In this document: positions 28,359 to 36,177 of the stretch, piece by piece
Layout of the letters: every line of letters begins with the position of its first letter
How positions within the stretch are numbered: the stretch's first letter is position 1
Assembly (NCBI RefSeq): GCF_036381655.1
Contig: NZ_DASVCJ010000006.1
Coordinates: 204,019-268,018, forward strand
Reading direction: 5' to 3'
DNA length: 64,000 nt
From: Ferrovibrio sp036381655
GTDB taxonomy: Bacteria > Pseudomonadota > Alphaproteobacteria > Ferrovibrionales > Ferrovibrionaceae
Program-made: the position numbers and the translations under genes
The notes under the pieces: model-generated
Database searches by the model: none
The model's input: the letters and a program-made list of their open reading frames with translations, nothing else
Told to the model about the DNA's origin: nothing

Positions 28359-29123
28359 TCAGCGCGGAGCGAGGAACTGCGACATCTGTTCCTCGAAATG
28401 CCTGGTGAACGACAAGCCGATCGCCGTCAGCGACAGGCCGAGCAGGATCAGCGCCAGCGCGATCTGCGGCGCCTGCATGATGAAGAAAATCTGCAGCGTG
28501 GGCATCAGGCGGTTGAGCAATCCGAGCGCGACGTTGAAGACGATGCCGTAGACGATGAACGGCGCCGCGAATTTCGCCCCCAGGACGATGCTGCCGCTCA
28601 CCACATGGGTTGCGACCTGGGCAAAATCGCCGAAGGAAGGCACCTGCGCCGGCGGAAACAGCGTGTAGCTGTCATAGGCCGCCTGCAGCGCCAGAAGATG
28701 CAGGTCGGTGACGAAAACCAGCGCGACGCCGAAAAGCACCAGGGCGCTGCTGACGAGCGCGCTTTGCGAGCCCTGGCTGGGATCGAAGAATACGGCCGAG
28801 GACAGGCCCGCCTGCATGGCGATCACCGTGCCGGCGATATGCAGGGCCGAGAGGAACAGCCGCGCCATCAGCCCGAGCGCCAGGCCCAAACCGATCTCCG
28901 TGACGACCAGAACAGCCAGTTGCAGCGGCTGGGGCGGCAGCGGCGGCAGTTTCGCGCCGAGGATCGGCACGGTCAGTCCGGCGGTCAGCAGCGCGATCGT
29001 CAACCGCATGCGGGCGGGAATCGAGTTCTCGCCCACGCCCGGCAGCGACATCATCGCCGCCCCGAGGCGGCAGAAGATCAGTATGAAGGCGTAGACATTC
29101 CCGGCGACGATGTCCTGCAGCAC
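28359..29123 (-). CDS. fliR: Flagellar export protein FliR
   Basis: Polytopic component of the export gate. 254 residues from a GTG at 29123 (VLQDIVAGNVYAFILIFCRL), 11 bp past the fliQ stop, with a G-rich ribosome site; frames further up are out of family. Helices seen include AFILIFCRLGAAMMSLPGVG, LALMARLFLSALHIAG, and ALVSSALVLFGVALVFVTDL; the central FliR segment with GENSIPARMRL is present. The C-terminus ends SLTAIGLSFTRHFEEQ and lies 9 bp before flhB. Confidence 0.94.
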   Translation of the reverse strand: MLQDIVAGNVYAFILIFCRLGAAMMSLPGVGENSIPARMRLTIALLTAGLTVPILGAKLPPLPPQPLQLAVLVVTEIGLGLALGLMARLFLSALHIAGTVIAMQAGLSSAVFFDPSQGSQSALVSSALVLFGVALVFVTDLHLLALQAAYDSYTLFPPAQVPSFGDFAQVATHVVSGSIVLGAKFAAPFIVYGIVFNVALGLLNRLMPTLQIFFIMQAPQIALALILLGLSLTAIGLSFTRHFEEQMSQFLAPR

Positions 29124-29134
29124 CGCCCGCCCCG

Positions 29135-29401
29135 CTATTGCAGTCCGGCGATGCGCTGGGACAGCTGCTCCATGAAGCTCACCATGGTGGAGATCATGAA
29201 GGGCATCGTGATCACCAGCGTGCCGAAGATCGCCAGGATTTTCGGCACGAAGGTCAGGGTCGGCTCCTGCAGCTGGGTCAGCGCCTGAAACAGGGAGATC
29301 AGCAGCCCGAGCACCAGGCTGACGATCATCGGCGGCCCTGCGATCTTGAGCAGCACCCAGATGGCATCGCGCATGACGTCTGTGACTTCGACGGCTGTCA
29401 T
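29135..29401 (-). CDS. fliQ: Flagellar export protein FliQ
   Basis: 88-residue gate component with two membrane hairpin helices (AIWVLLKIAGPPMIVSLVLG and ILAIFGTLVITMPFMISTM). The sequence LFQALTQLQEPTLTFVPKIL joining them is the family hallmark. Between fliE and fliR on the minus strand; same operon. Confidence 0.96.
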   Translation of the reverse strand: MTAVEVTDVMRDAIWVLLKIAGPPMIVSLVLGLLISLFQALTQLQEPTLTFVPKILAIFGTLVITMPFMISTMVSFMEQLSQRIAGLQ

Positions 29402-29456
29402 CGACTCGTTCTCCGCCGCCGATAATAGCGGTTAATCGCGCCTTGCCCAATCATAT

Positions 29457-29476
29457 GGGCCCGATGAAACGGGCCC
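29457..29476. terminator. Hairpin between fliE and fliQ
   Basis: GGGCCCG (29457-29463), six-base loop, CGGGCCC (29470-29476). No T-run follows on either strand, so it is more likely an mRNA stability or partial attenuation element inside the operon than a full terminator. Confidence 0.4.
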
Positions 29477-29483
29477 GCGCATA

Positions 29484-29783
29484 TTATATGGGCATACGAA
29501 GAATTTCCTGGTAGGCCGTGATAACGCGATCCCGCACCGCGACGACCGTATCCAGCGCCATTTCGGCATTGGAAACCGCCGTCACCACGCTGGTGATGTC
29601 GGCCTTGCCGGCCACCGCCTTGGCGGACTCGGCTTCCGCCTGGCGCGACGCCTCGACGGTATTCTGCAATGCTTCCTTCAGCAATTCGCCGAAGCCGCCG
29701 GCCGGCTTGACCTGTCCGGTGCCTGCCGTGCCGACCGAACCGGCGACGCCCTGCAGCGGATTAGCGATGCGTAGATCGGCCAT
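29484..29783 (-). CDS. fliE: Flagellar hook-basal body protein FliE
   Basis: 99-residue rod/MS-ring adaptor. The C-terminal half carries the family pattern DITSVVTAVSNAEMALDTVV and RDRVITAYQEILRMPI. Sits 17 bp after flgC in the usual flgB-flgC-fliE order. Confidence 0.95.
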   Translation of the reverse strand: MADLRIANPLQGVAGSVGTAGTGQVKPAGGFGELLKEALQNTVEASRQAEAESAKAVAGKADITSVVTAVSNAEMALDTVVAVRDRVITAYQEILRMPI

Positions 29784-29800
29784 GTCCTAATCTCCCGCCA

Positions 29801-30211
29801 TCAGTTGCGCAGAAGATCGATGGTGCGATTGATCATCTGCTTTGCCGCGTCGACGACATTCAGATTCGCCTCGTAGCTGCGCTGGGCCTCGCGCATGTCG
29901 GCCATCTCGATGACCGGATGCACATTCGGCATCTTCACATAGCCATCGGCATTGGCCGCCGGGTGGCCGGGATCGTATTTCAGTTCGAAATCCGAGCGAT
30001 CCGTGGTCGGCTTCTGCGCCTCGACCAGCCGGGCGCCGGTGGCGCGATCGAGTTCCGTCTTGAAGCTGACCACCTTGCGCCGATACGGATCGCCGCCGGG
30101 CGCCTTCGCCAGCGAGTCGGCATTGGCCAGATTCTCGGAAATCACCTTCAGGCGCTCGCCCTGGGCCCGCATGCCCGAGGCGGAGATTTTCATCGCGTCC
30201 TTGAGATCCAT
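29801..30211 (-). CDS. flgC: Flagellar basal-body rod protein FlgC
   Basis: 136-residue proximal rod protein. N-terminal SGMRAQGERLKVISENLANA and the C-terminal YEANLNVVDAAKQMINRTID form the paired coiled-coil of axial proteins; PYRRKVVSFKTEL and YVKMPNVHPVIEMADMREAQ are FlgC-typical. 23 bp after flgB. Confidence 0.96.
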   Translation of the reverse strand: MDLKDAMKISASGMRAQGERLKVISENLANADSLAKAPGGDPYRRKVVSFKTELDRATGARLVEAQKPTTDRSDFELKYDPGHPAANADGYVKMPNVHPVIEMADMREAQRSYEANLNVVDAAKQMINRTIDLLRN

Positions 30212-30234
30212 CGCCTATTCCTCGCCGCCTGAGC

Positions 30235-30657
30235 CTAGCCGCCCTGACCGCGGCCGAGCGCCTTGCGCAACATGCCGATCTGCTTGCGGTAGAGGCTGGT
30301 CATCAGATTGTGGTCAGCCTGGGTTTCCGCCACGTTCATCATCTGCTGTTCCAGATTGACGCCATTGCCGTCCGGCGCCGTTTCGTAGGTCTTGCTGCGC
30401 GTGACCCGCCACTTGCCGCCATCGCCGCTGGAAAAGCCGCCGAGATGACCCGGCTGGGTCACGCGGGCGGTGATCCCGAGTTGCGTTCCGTTCGGCCCTT
30501 TGAGGAGGTCGCCGAAGCTGACCTGCTTCAGATCCTTCGGCTTGTAGCCGGGAGTGTCGGCATTGGCGATGTTTTCCGCCAGGACACGTTCACGTTCGCC
30601 GAGCCATTCCATGCGCTCGGTGATCGCCTTCAACAGTCCGATACTGTTAAGATCCAT
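30235..30657 (-). CDS. flgB: Flagellar basal-body rod protein FlgB
   Basis: 140-residue proximal rod protein. MDLNSIGLLKAITERMEWLG then RVLAENIANADTPGYKPKDL is the axial N-terminus; the C-terminus is VNLEQQMMNVAETQADHNLM. An ATG at 30678 would add seven residues; 30657 matches the family start. First gene of the flgBC-fliEQR-flhB-cckA operon. Confidence 0.94.
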   Translation of the reverse strand: MDLNSIGLLKAITERMEWLGERERVLAENIANADTPGYKPKDLKQVSFGDLLKGPNGTQLGITARVTQPGHLGGFSSGDGGKWRVTRSKTYETAPDGNGVNLEQQMMNVAETQADHNLMTSLYRKQIGMLRKALGRGQGG

Positions 30658-30763
30658 GCCCAATACCCCGTCCGTCATTCCACGGGCGTCAAGCCCAAGA
30701 GCGGACCGCCAGCCGCCCCTGCGGGCGGCTTCTGCCTGTGGATCGCAGGGTGGTCCCTAGCCG

Positions 30764-30778
30764 TAAAGATTCGGTTAA
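30764..30778. promoter_or_regulatory. CtrA-like box between flgB and the divergent FlhB-domain gene
   Basis: TAAA-GATTCGG-TTAA, one mismatch from the CtrA consensus TTAA-N7-TTAA. It lies about 107 bp upstream of flgB and 44 bp upstream of the plus-strand gene, so either or both could be controlled. Confidence 0.45.
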
Positions 30779-30821
30779 CCCGGCCGGGTGATAAGATGGT
30801 TACCGATATTCCGGAGCCGTC

Positions 30822-31118
30822 ATGGCCGAGTCCCCCATGTCACGAAAGCCCCCGCCCCGCCCTAAGGCCGTGGCATTGCGCTACGATCCCGTCCGCGAAG
30901 AGGCACCTCGGGTAGTGGCCAGCGGCCAGGGCTTCATCGCCGACCAGATCGTGCGCATCGCCCTGGATAACGGCATCACGGTGCGACAGGATTCCGACCT
31001 GGTGGAAATCCTGTCCAAGCTGGATATCGACTCCCTGATCCCGCTGGAGGCTTTCGCCGCCGTAGCCGAAATCCTCAGCTACATCTACCGCTCCCAGGGC
31101 AAGGCGCCGCCGGAATGA
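30822..31118 (+). CDS. FlhB C-domain-only paralogue (FhlP/EscU-YscU family)
   Basis: 98 residues. KAVALRYDPVREEAPRVVAS, IVRIALDNGITVRQDSDLVE, and IPLEAFAAVAEILSYIYR match the cytoplasmic domain of FlhB from just past the NPTH cleavage site to the end; the membrane helices and the NPTH itself are missing. Such free-standing copies occur in many flagellated bacteria and can partly replace or bind the FlhB C-fragment. The start ATG at 30822 is the only good one. Followed 80 bp on by fliO. Confidence 0.85.
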   Translation: MAESPMSRKPPPRPKAVALRYDPVREEAPRVVASGQGFIADQIVRIALDNGITVRQDSDLVEILSKLDIDSLIPLEAFAAVAEILSYIYRSQGKAPPE

Positions 31119-31198
31119 GCCCCCGCTATCGACAGATCGTTCCGGCTTGACCCGACTCGGCAGCAACTTCCAAAGTAAACTATAGGCACGGGCTGGGT

Positions 31199-31543
31199 AT
31201 GGACACCATTGACTTCACCAAAATAGCGCTGGCCTTCGGCGGCCTGCTCGTTCTGCTCGGCCTGTTCTATTTCGGCATGCGGCTTCTGTCGGGCTCCGGA
31301 CGGTTTGGCGGCCGCTGGCGTCCCGGCCAGCGCATCGGCGTGATCGAGACCATGCCGGTCGATGGCTCGCGGCGCCTGGTTCTGGTCCGCCGTGACGATA
31401 CCGAACACCTGCTGCTGCTGGGCAGCGATGGCGACCTTGTGATTGAAACCGGCATTGTCGCGCCGCCACCGCAAGAGCCGGACATGCCCGGCCCCATCAC
31501 ATGGCCCACGCTGCATATGCCGGGACGCAATCGCGATGCGTGA
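31199..31543 (+). CDS. fliO: Flagellar biosynthetic protein FliO
   Basis: 114 residues with one N-terminal helix (IALAFGGLLVLLGLFYFGMR) and the short cytoplasmic beta domain IGVIETMPVDGSRRLVLVRR, HLLLLGSDGDLVIETGI. FliO is a small, poorly conserved assembly factor for FliP; its place 8 bp into the start of fliP confirms the call. The two genes overlap by ATGCGTGA. Confidence 0.88.
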   Translation: MDTIDFTKIALAFGGLLVLLGLFYFGMRLLSGSGRFGGRWRPGQRIGVIETMPVDGSRRLVLVRRDDTEHLLLLGSDGDLVIETGIVAPPPQEPDMPGPITWPTLHMPGRNRDA

Positions 31544-32315
31544 CAGGATTTGCCGTTGGCCCCGGCATTGGATCGGCGCGGCATCGGTTGCTGCCGTTGT
31601 CCTGCTGATCGCCCTGATCCTGCCGCTGCCCGCCTGGGCCCAGTCGGTCACCATCGATCTGGGCCAGGGCGGCGGCACGCTCACCGGCCGGGTCATCCAG
31701 CTCATCGCGCTGACCACCGTCCTCGCGCTGGCGCCGTCCATCCTCATCGTCATCACCAGCTTCGTGCGGATCGTGGTCGTCCTGTCGCTGTTGCGCAGCG
31801 CCATGGGCACGCAGACGACACCGCCGAACAGCGTGCTGATCAGCCTGGCGCTGTTTCTCACCTTCTTCATCATGCAGCCGGCCTTCGAGCGGGCCTATAA
31901 CGAGGGCATTCAGCCGCTGATCAACGAGCAGATCGACGAAGCGACCGCCTTCGATCGCACCATGGCGCCGTTCCACGAATTCATGCGCAGCCAGGTGCGC
32001 GAGAAGGACCTTGCGCTGTTCTCCGGGTTCGCCAACCTGCCGCCGCCGGCCCGGCCGGAGGATATTTCGCTGCGCGTGCTGATCCCGGCCTTCATGATCA
32101 GCGAACTCAAGCGCGCTTTCGAGATCGGCTTCCTGCTCTTCATCCCCTTTATCGTGGTCGACATGGTCGTCGCCTCGGTGCTGATGTCCATGGGCATGAT
32201 GATGCTGCCGCCAGTGATCATCTCGCTGCCGTTCAAGCTGATCTTCTTCGTGCTGGTGGACGGCTGGAACCTCGTCTGCGCCGCCCTGGTGCAGAGCTTC
32301 CTCGGCGCCCACTGA
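31536..32315 (+). CDS. fliP: Flagellar export protein FliP
   Basis: 259-residue core of the export gate. A signal-like first segment (VLLIALILPLPAWAQSV) is followed by VIQLIALTTVLALAPSILIV, TSFVRIVVVLSLLRSAMGTQ, TPPNSVLISLALFLTFFIMQ, and the C-terminal LLFIPFIVVDMVVASVLMSM, MMLPPVIISLPFKLIFFVLV. All are strongly conserved FliP segments. Start at 31536 chosen because it gives the cleavable signal; the longer frame is antisense-like. Convergent with the TPR gene with a 12-bp gap. Confidence 0.97.
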   Translation: MRDRICRWPRHWIGAASVAAVVLLIALILPLPAWAQSVTIDLGQGGGTLTGRVIQLIALTTVLALAPSILIVITSFVRIVVVLSLLRSAMGTQTTPPNSVLISLALFLTFFIMQPAFERAYNEGIQPLINEQIDEATAFDRTMAPFHEFMRSQVREKDLALFSGFANLPPPARPEDISLRVLIPAFMISELKRAFEIGFLLFIPFIVVDMVVASVLMSMGMMMLPPVIISLPFKLIFFVLVDGWNLVCAALVQSFLGAH

Positions 32316-32327
32316 CGCCGAGCGGCG

Positions 32328-35300
32328 TCAGTTGATCGCGCTCAGGCCGCCCTTGGCGACCCGGTCGCGATAGCGGCTCATGAAGGCTTCGTACTGGCCG
32401 ATCTGGGCGATGGTGGCGGCCATTTCCCGCGGATCGCCATTGGCGCGGTTGATCGTGCTGGCCACGGCCGTGAAGGCGGCCGCATCGGGCGTGTCGCGGA
32501 ACTTGGCTTCGTATTTGTGATACAGCTCGTCCAGCGCCGCCGTATCGTTGCTGAGCGAATAGGCGACAGCGAGCTGCAGAGCGAGTTTCCTTTGATCGGC
32601 CGAAAGCGGCCCGGCATCGGCGGCGCCATTGCCGAGAATCTGGGTGGCGACGCGGGCAAAGGCCGGCCAGTCCTTGGCGCGCCAGTACAGATCGGCGCGC
32701 AGGTTCCTCGCTTCCGTGCCTTCGTCCTGGCCGAGCAGATTCAATGCTTCGGCAAAGCGATCGAGATCGCCCAGGGCCCGGACCTGAAGCAGGCGCCGCT
32801 CCTCGGCGACGGCAGGAGAAAGGTTGGCCGCCTGCGTATCCTGCAAGGCCTTGAGCGCGCCATCGGGATTGTGATCCAGCAGATGGACGACCGCCAGCCG
32901 GGCGCCGGCCTTGGCGCGGTCTTCGCCGCGCAGGCGGTACTTGATCTGGTGCTCGAGCAGCTCGGCGGCACGGTTGAGCAGATCGACCGAGACGAGACGA
33001 TCCGCCAGCTTGCCGATGATCTCGTCGCCTTCCGGTCCCGGCGGGGTCAACTCGCGGTAATCGTAGAACAGCGCCAGCGCCGCCAAGGGCGGCAGTGACT
33101 GGGCGCCGCCATCGAGAAAGAGTTTGGTGAACTCGTCGCTCATCTGCTTGTTCAGCAGCGGGATATCCGGCGATTTCGGGAAATATTTGACCACCTGACG
33201 GAAGGTCGTGATGCCGCTGCGCAAGTCTCCGACCGCGAACTGCAATTCGCCCAGGCGGCGCAGCAGATTGAATTCATAGGGGCCGCCTCGCCAGGCGAAG
33301 CGCAGCTTGTCCAGCCGCTCGATCGCCTGTGCCGTATCGATCAGCTTGCGCGACAGCATCAGCTCGGTCTTGGCGAATTCGGCCAAGGCGCGGGCGCGCC
33401 GATCGCCGCTGGCCGAGGCGAGGTCGAAATAGCGGATCGCCTCTTCCGGCTTGTTGGTCGCCTCGGCCAGCATGCCGCGCACATAATTGGCCTCGGCCGC
33501 CAGTCCGGGCGTGAGGCTGTCGCCCTGCAGCGCCTGCATCTCCGCCGTCGCCGCCGCGACATCGCCGCCAGCGAGCCAGGCGCGCGCCATGGTCAGGCGC
33601 AGCGGCGCGCGCAGATCGGCCGGAAACCGCGCGACGGCGGCCCCGGCCAGCGAAAAAGCGCGGCGGGCGGCGGGCCAGTCATAGCGCTCTCCCGCCAGTG
33701 CACCGCGATAGGCAAGGACATCCGGGTCGTCGTCGAAGATCTTGGAATCGAGATCGTTCGCCGCGTCGTCGAGCCGGCCAAGCCCCAGATTGGCGATGCC
33801 GCGCAGCGCCCGGTACAGCTTGTCGCGCTCAAGATCGGGCTGCTCCGCCCGCGCCCTGGCCAACACGCCCAGGGTTTCCGGTTCCATGTGATGCGCAGCG
33901 AAAAATTCCGCCAGCGCAATGCGCGCCGCCTGGCGCTGTCCCGGCGGGGCCACCGCCACGCGATGCAGCAGATTCTCCTTCTGCTCGCGGAAATCCTTGC
34001 CCTCGACATTGCGCCATTCGGCGAATCTGAGGATTTCGGTGACGCCGCTGCGCGGATCGGCGCCGCGCGGCGCCGACAGCGACAGGCCGTTCGGCGTGCC
34101 GATCTCCACGCCGCGCGGAAAGCGCCGGATGTCGAGATTGTCGGCATGCGGCTCGATGGCGAAACCCTGGAAGCTGGGCAGCACGCTGAGTTCGATGAAA
34201 TCGCGCTGGCCCGGAACGCCGCCATTCGCGCCGGCATAAGGCAGAACGGTGATCACATCGCCGGTATCGGGGTCCTGCACCTGCACCTGCGGCGACGGAT
34301 CGTTGGCGGCGAAGAACAGCTTGGCGCCGCCATCGGCATCGAGCTGGCGGCGCACGTCGATCGCCTGACTGTGGCTGACCGGAGCCGGATCGGTACCGGC
34401 AGGGGCGCCCTCTTTCGGCACCAGGTCCGATGGGGCGACGGTATTGATGGCAACCTGCCAACCGGCATTGCGGCGGGTGAAATTCGCCGTGGTGCCGCTG
34501 GGAACGGCGAGCCGAAGCACCGTCAGACCCGGCATCGGCAACTGCTCCACCCCGTTGATCGCGCCATTCCAGTCGCGTGTGGTGATGGGCCGCAGATCGA
34601 TGACGGCCGGACGGTCGAAGACGAGCCAGAGATAGCCGTTGCGCTGAAACGCTGCCGCACCAACCGGCCGGGTCCAGGGAAAATGCAGCAGCGGCCCGGT
34701 CCGGGTGGAATCGACGCCCGGCACCAGCGGCTCGCCGGCGATCGGCCCGGTCGGCGGCGCAGGCATGAAGGTGCCGAGAGCGGCCGTCTGGACCGGCTCG
34801 ATGGGCGCAGCGGCCGGCACGCCATTCTGCGGCGCAGCCGCTTTGGCGGATCCGGAGGCCGTCGAGGATGCAGCGGGTGCCGGCTTGGCCTGGTTCTCGG
34901 CAGGCTTGGGCGCCGGCGGCGCTTTGGCCGCTTCTTCGGCCTTGGGCGGAGTCTGCGGCTTCGGCTGGGCCGCAGCCTTGTCGTCGGCCTTCGGCCTGGC
35001 CTCGGCCATCTTCGGCTCGGCCATCTTCGGCTCGGCCATCTTTGGCCCGGCGGCTGGCTTTGGCTCGGTCGGCTTGGCTTCGGGGCTGTCGGCCTTGGCG
35101 GCTTTGGTTTCGCGAGGTTGCGCGACGTCGAGCACGATCTTCGTACCGTCGCGCCAGGATTTGATCGTGGCCTCGTCCGGCATGCCGAACGTTACGATGC
35201 TCGCGCCGCCTTCGATGCGCGCCGACAAACCGCTAATGCCGCGCGGCGGAAAATCCGGCAAGCGGCCAAGATCGACCGGCGTGGGGTTGGCGAAACGCAC

Positions 35301-35654
35301 GGTCGCCTTCCCGCCCTCGGCCGAGACGGAAAATTCGACCCGCTCGGGCCAGTCGAATACCAGCCGCGTGAAGGTCGGATGATCGCCGGCGCGCAGGCGT
35401 ATCGGCGCGGCGGCCGGGCTGGCTGGCGGCGGCTTCGTTACGGCCTGCGCGGGAGCAGCCGTCGGCGCGGGCGGCCGGGCGGGGCTGGCCTTGCCGGCAC
35501 CCAGCGGCGGCGTATTGATCTGCGGTGTCTGGGCCAGAGTTTGAGCCGGCAAGAACAGCAAACCGCACATTCCCGCCACTGCGATGGCGGGACCGATGCC
35601 GCGGCGGCCCGGCTTTTTCGCGGCCGCAGAGAGCGTTGTATGGCTGTCTGTCAT
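32328..35654 (-). CDS. Large AMIN-like/TPR envelope protein of the flagellar locus
   Basis: 1108 residues. A signal or anchor segment (IAVAGMCGLLFLPAQTLA) is followed by a Pro/Ala-rich linker and, at about 90-180, an AMIN-like beta region (FTRLVFDWPERVEFSVSAEG, IVTFGMPDEATIKSWRDGTK). Next comes a long Lys/Pro/Ala-rich stretch with three PKMAE units, a second AMIN-like region near 330-420, and from about 560 many TPR-like helical pairs (ALAEFFAAHHMEPETLGVLA, LPPLAALALFYDYRELTPPG) to the C-terminus. Probably periplasmic, perhaps contacting peptidoglycan near the basal body. No characterised homologue recognised; the role is inferred from position between fliP and the receiver/DUF1217 genes. Confidence 0.75.
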   Translation of the reverse strand: MTDSHTTLSAAAKKPGRRGIGPAIAVAGMCGLLFLPAQTLAQTPQINTPPLGAGKASPARPPAPTAAPAQAVTKPPPASPAAAPIRLRAGDHPTFTRLVFDWPERVEFSVSAEGGKATVRFANPTPVDLGRLPDFPPRGISGLSARIEGGASIVTFGMPDEATIKSWRDGTKIVLDVAQPRETKAAKADSPEAKPTEPKPAAGPKMAEPKMAEPKMAEARPKADDKAAAQPKPQTPPKAEEAAKAPPAPKPAENQAKPAPAASSTASGSAKAAAPQNGVPAAAPIEPVQTAALGTFMPAPPTGPIAGEPLVPGVDSTRTGPLLHFPWTRPVGAAAFQRNGYLWLVFDRPAVIDLRPITTRDWNGAINGVEQLPMPGLTVLRLAVPSGTTANFTRRNAGWQVAINTVAPSDLVPKEGAPAGTDPAPVSHSQAIDVRRQLDADGGAKLFFAANDPSPQVQVQDPDTGDVITVLPYAGANGGVPGQRDFIELSVLPSFQGFAIEPHADNLDIRRFPRGVEIGTPNGLSLSAPRGADPRSGVTEILRFAEWRNVEGKDFREQKENLLHRVAVAPPGQRQAARIALAEFFAAHHMEPETLGVLARARAEQPDLERDKLYRALRGIANLGLGRLDDAANDLDSKIFDDDPDVLAYRGALAGERYDWPAARRAFSLAGAAVARFPADLRAPLRLTMARAWLAGGDVAAATAEMQALQGDSLTPGLAAEANYVRGMLAEATNKPEEAIRYFDLASASGDRRARALAEFAKTELMLSRKLIDTAQAIERLDKLRFAWRGGPYEFNLLRRLGELQFAVGDLRSGITTFRQVVKYFPKSPDIPLLNKQMSDEFTKLFLDGGAQSLPPLAALALFYDYRELTPPGPEGDEIIGKLADRLVSVDLLNRAAELLEHQIKYRLRGEDRAKAGARLAVVHLLDHNPDGALKALQDTQAANLSPAVAEERRLLQVRALGDLDRFAEALNLLGQDEGTEARNLRADLYWRAKDWPAFARVATQILGNGAADAGPLSADQRKLALQLAVAYSLSNDTAALDELYHKYEAKFRDTPDAAAFTAVASTINRANGDPREMAATIAQIGQYEAFMSRYRDRVAKGGLSAIN
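35001..35045. repeat. Three 15-bp tandem repeats in the TPR gene
   Basis: Units CTCGGCCATCTTCGG at 35001, 35016 and 35031 (the last with one change) encode repeated PKMAE. Because the unit is 15 bp, copy-number change keeps the frame. Confidence 0.85.
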
Positions 35655-35759
35655 ACTCCCTGCTACTCGCGTCGAAATCTCACTGCTTGGGCAGATTATA
35701 GGGGTATGGCAGCATAGGATGATACGGTTAACGGATTGTTTTACCGACGCAACCGATGC

Positions 35760-36173
35760 TCAAAACGGCCCCAGCACCGCAGCCAGCCTGCTTTTCAGCA
35801 GGGCCGTGTCAAAGGGTTTGGCGATATACCCGTCCACCCCCAGCCGCTTGGCGGCCATGATGTTTTCCGGCCGGGCTTCGGCAGTAACCATGATGAAGGG
35901 CACCGTTCTCGTCTCCGGGGCCTGCCGCACGGCGCGCAGGAAAGCCAGGCCGTCCATCGGGGCCATATTCCAGTCCGACAGAATCACACCGTACCGTTTC
36001 TGCCCCAGCATGGTCAGAGCGCTGACCGGATCGTCGATGGTATCGATGTCCTGAAAGCCGATCTGGCGCAAACGGGCGGCGATGACCGCCCGCATGGTGC
36101 GATGATCATCCACCACGAGAACCGGAAGCGAGAGGATTGCCGCCGAACCGCGTATCGACGCTGCGACCGGCAC
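35760..36173 (-). CDS. CheY-like single-domain response regulator
   Basis: 137 residues: a receiver domain with no output domain. The acidic pocket is VLVVDDHRTM, the phospho-Asp is in GVILSDWNMAPMDG, the switch Thr/Ser in PFIMVTAEA, and the conserved Lys in YIAKPFD. The first ~14 residues are extra. Starts 4 bp after the DUF1217 gene, so it is co-transcribed with flagellar genes; a motor-speed or assembly signal receiver is plausible. The kinase partner is unknown. Confidence 0.9.
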   Translation of the reverse strand: MPVAASIRGSAAILSLPVLVVDDHRTMRAVIAARLRQIGFQDIDTIDDPVSALTMLGQKRYGVILSDWNMAPMDGLAFLRAVRQAPETRTVPFIMVTAEARPENIMAAKRLGVDGYIAKPFDTALLKSRLAAVLGPF

Positions 36174-36177
36174 CGGG

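Noticed and set aside
27342..29288. 648-codon open frame on plus opposite flhB and fliR
   Set aside because: His/Gln/Arg-rich shadow; crosses two certain genes.
33888..35717. 609-codon open frame on plus opposite the TPR gene
   Set aside because: Gly/Arg-rich shadow without a domain; the minus strand has a signal peptide and repeats.
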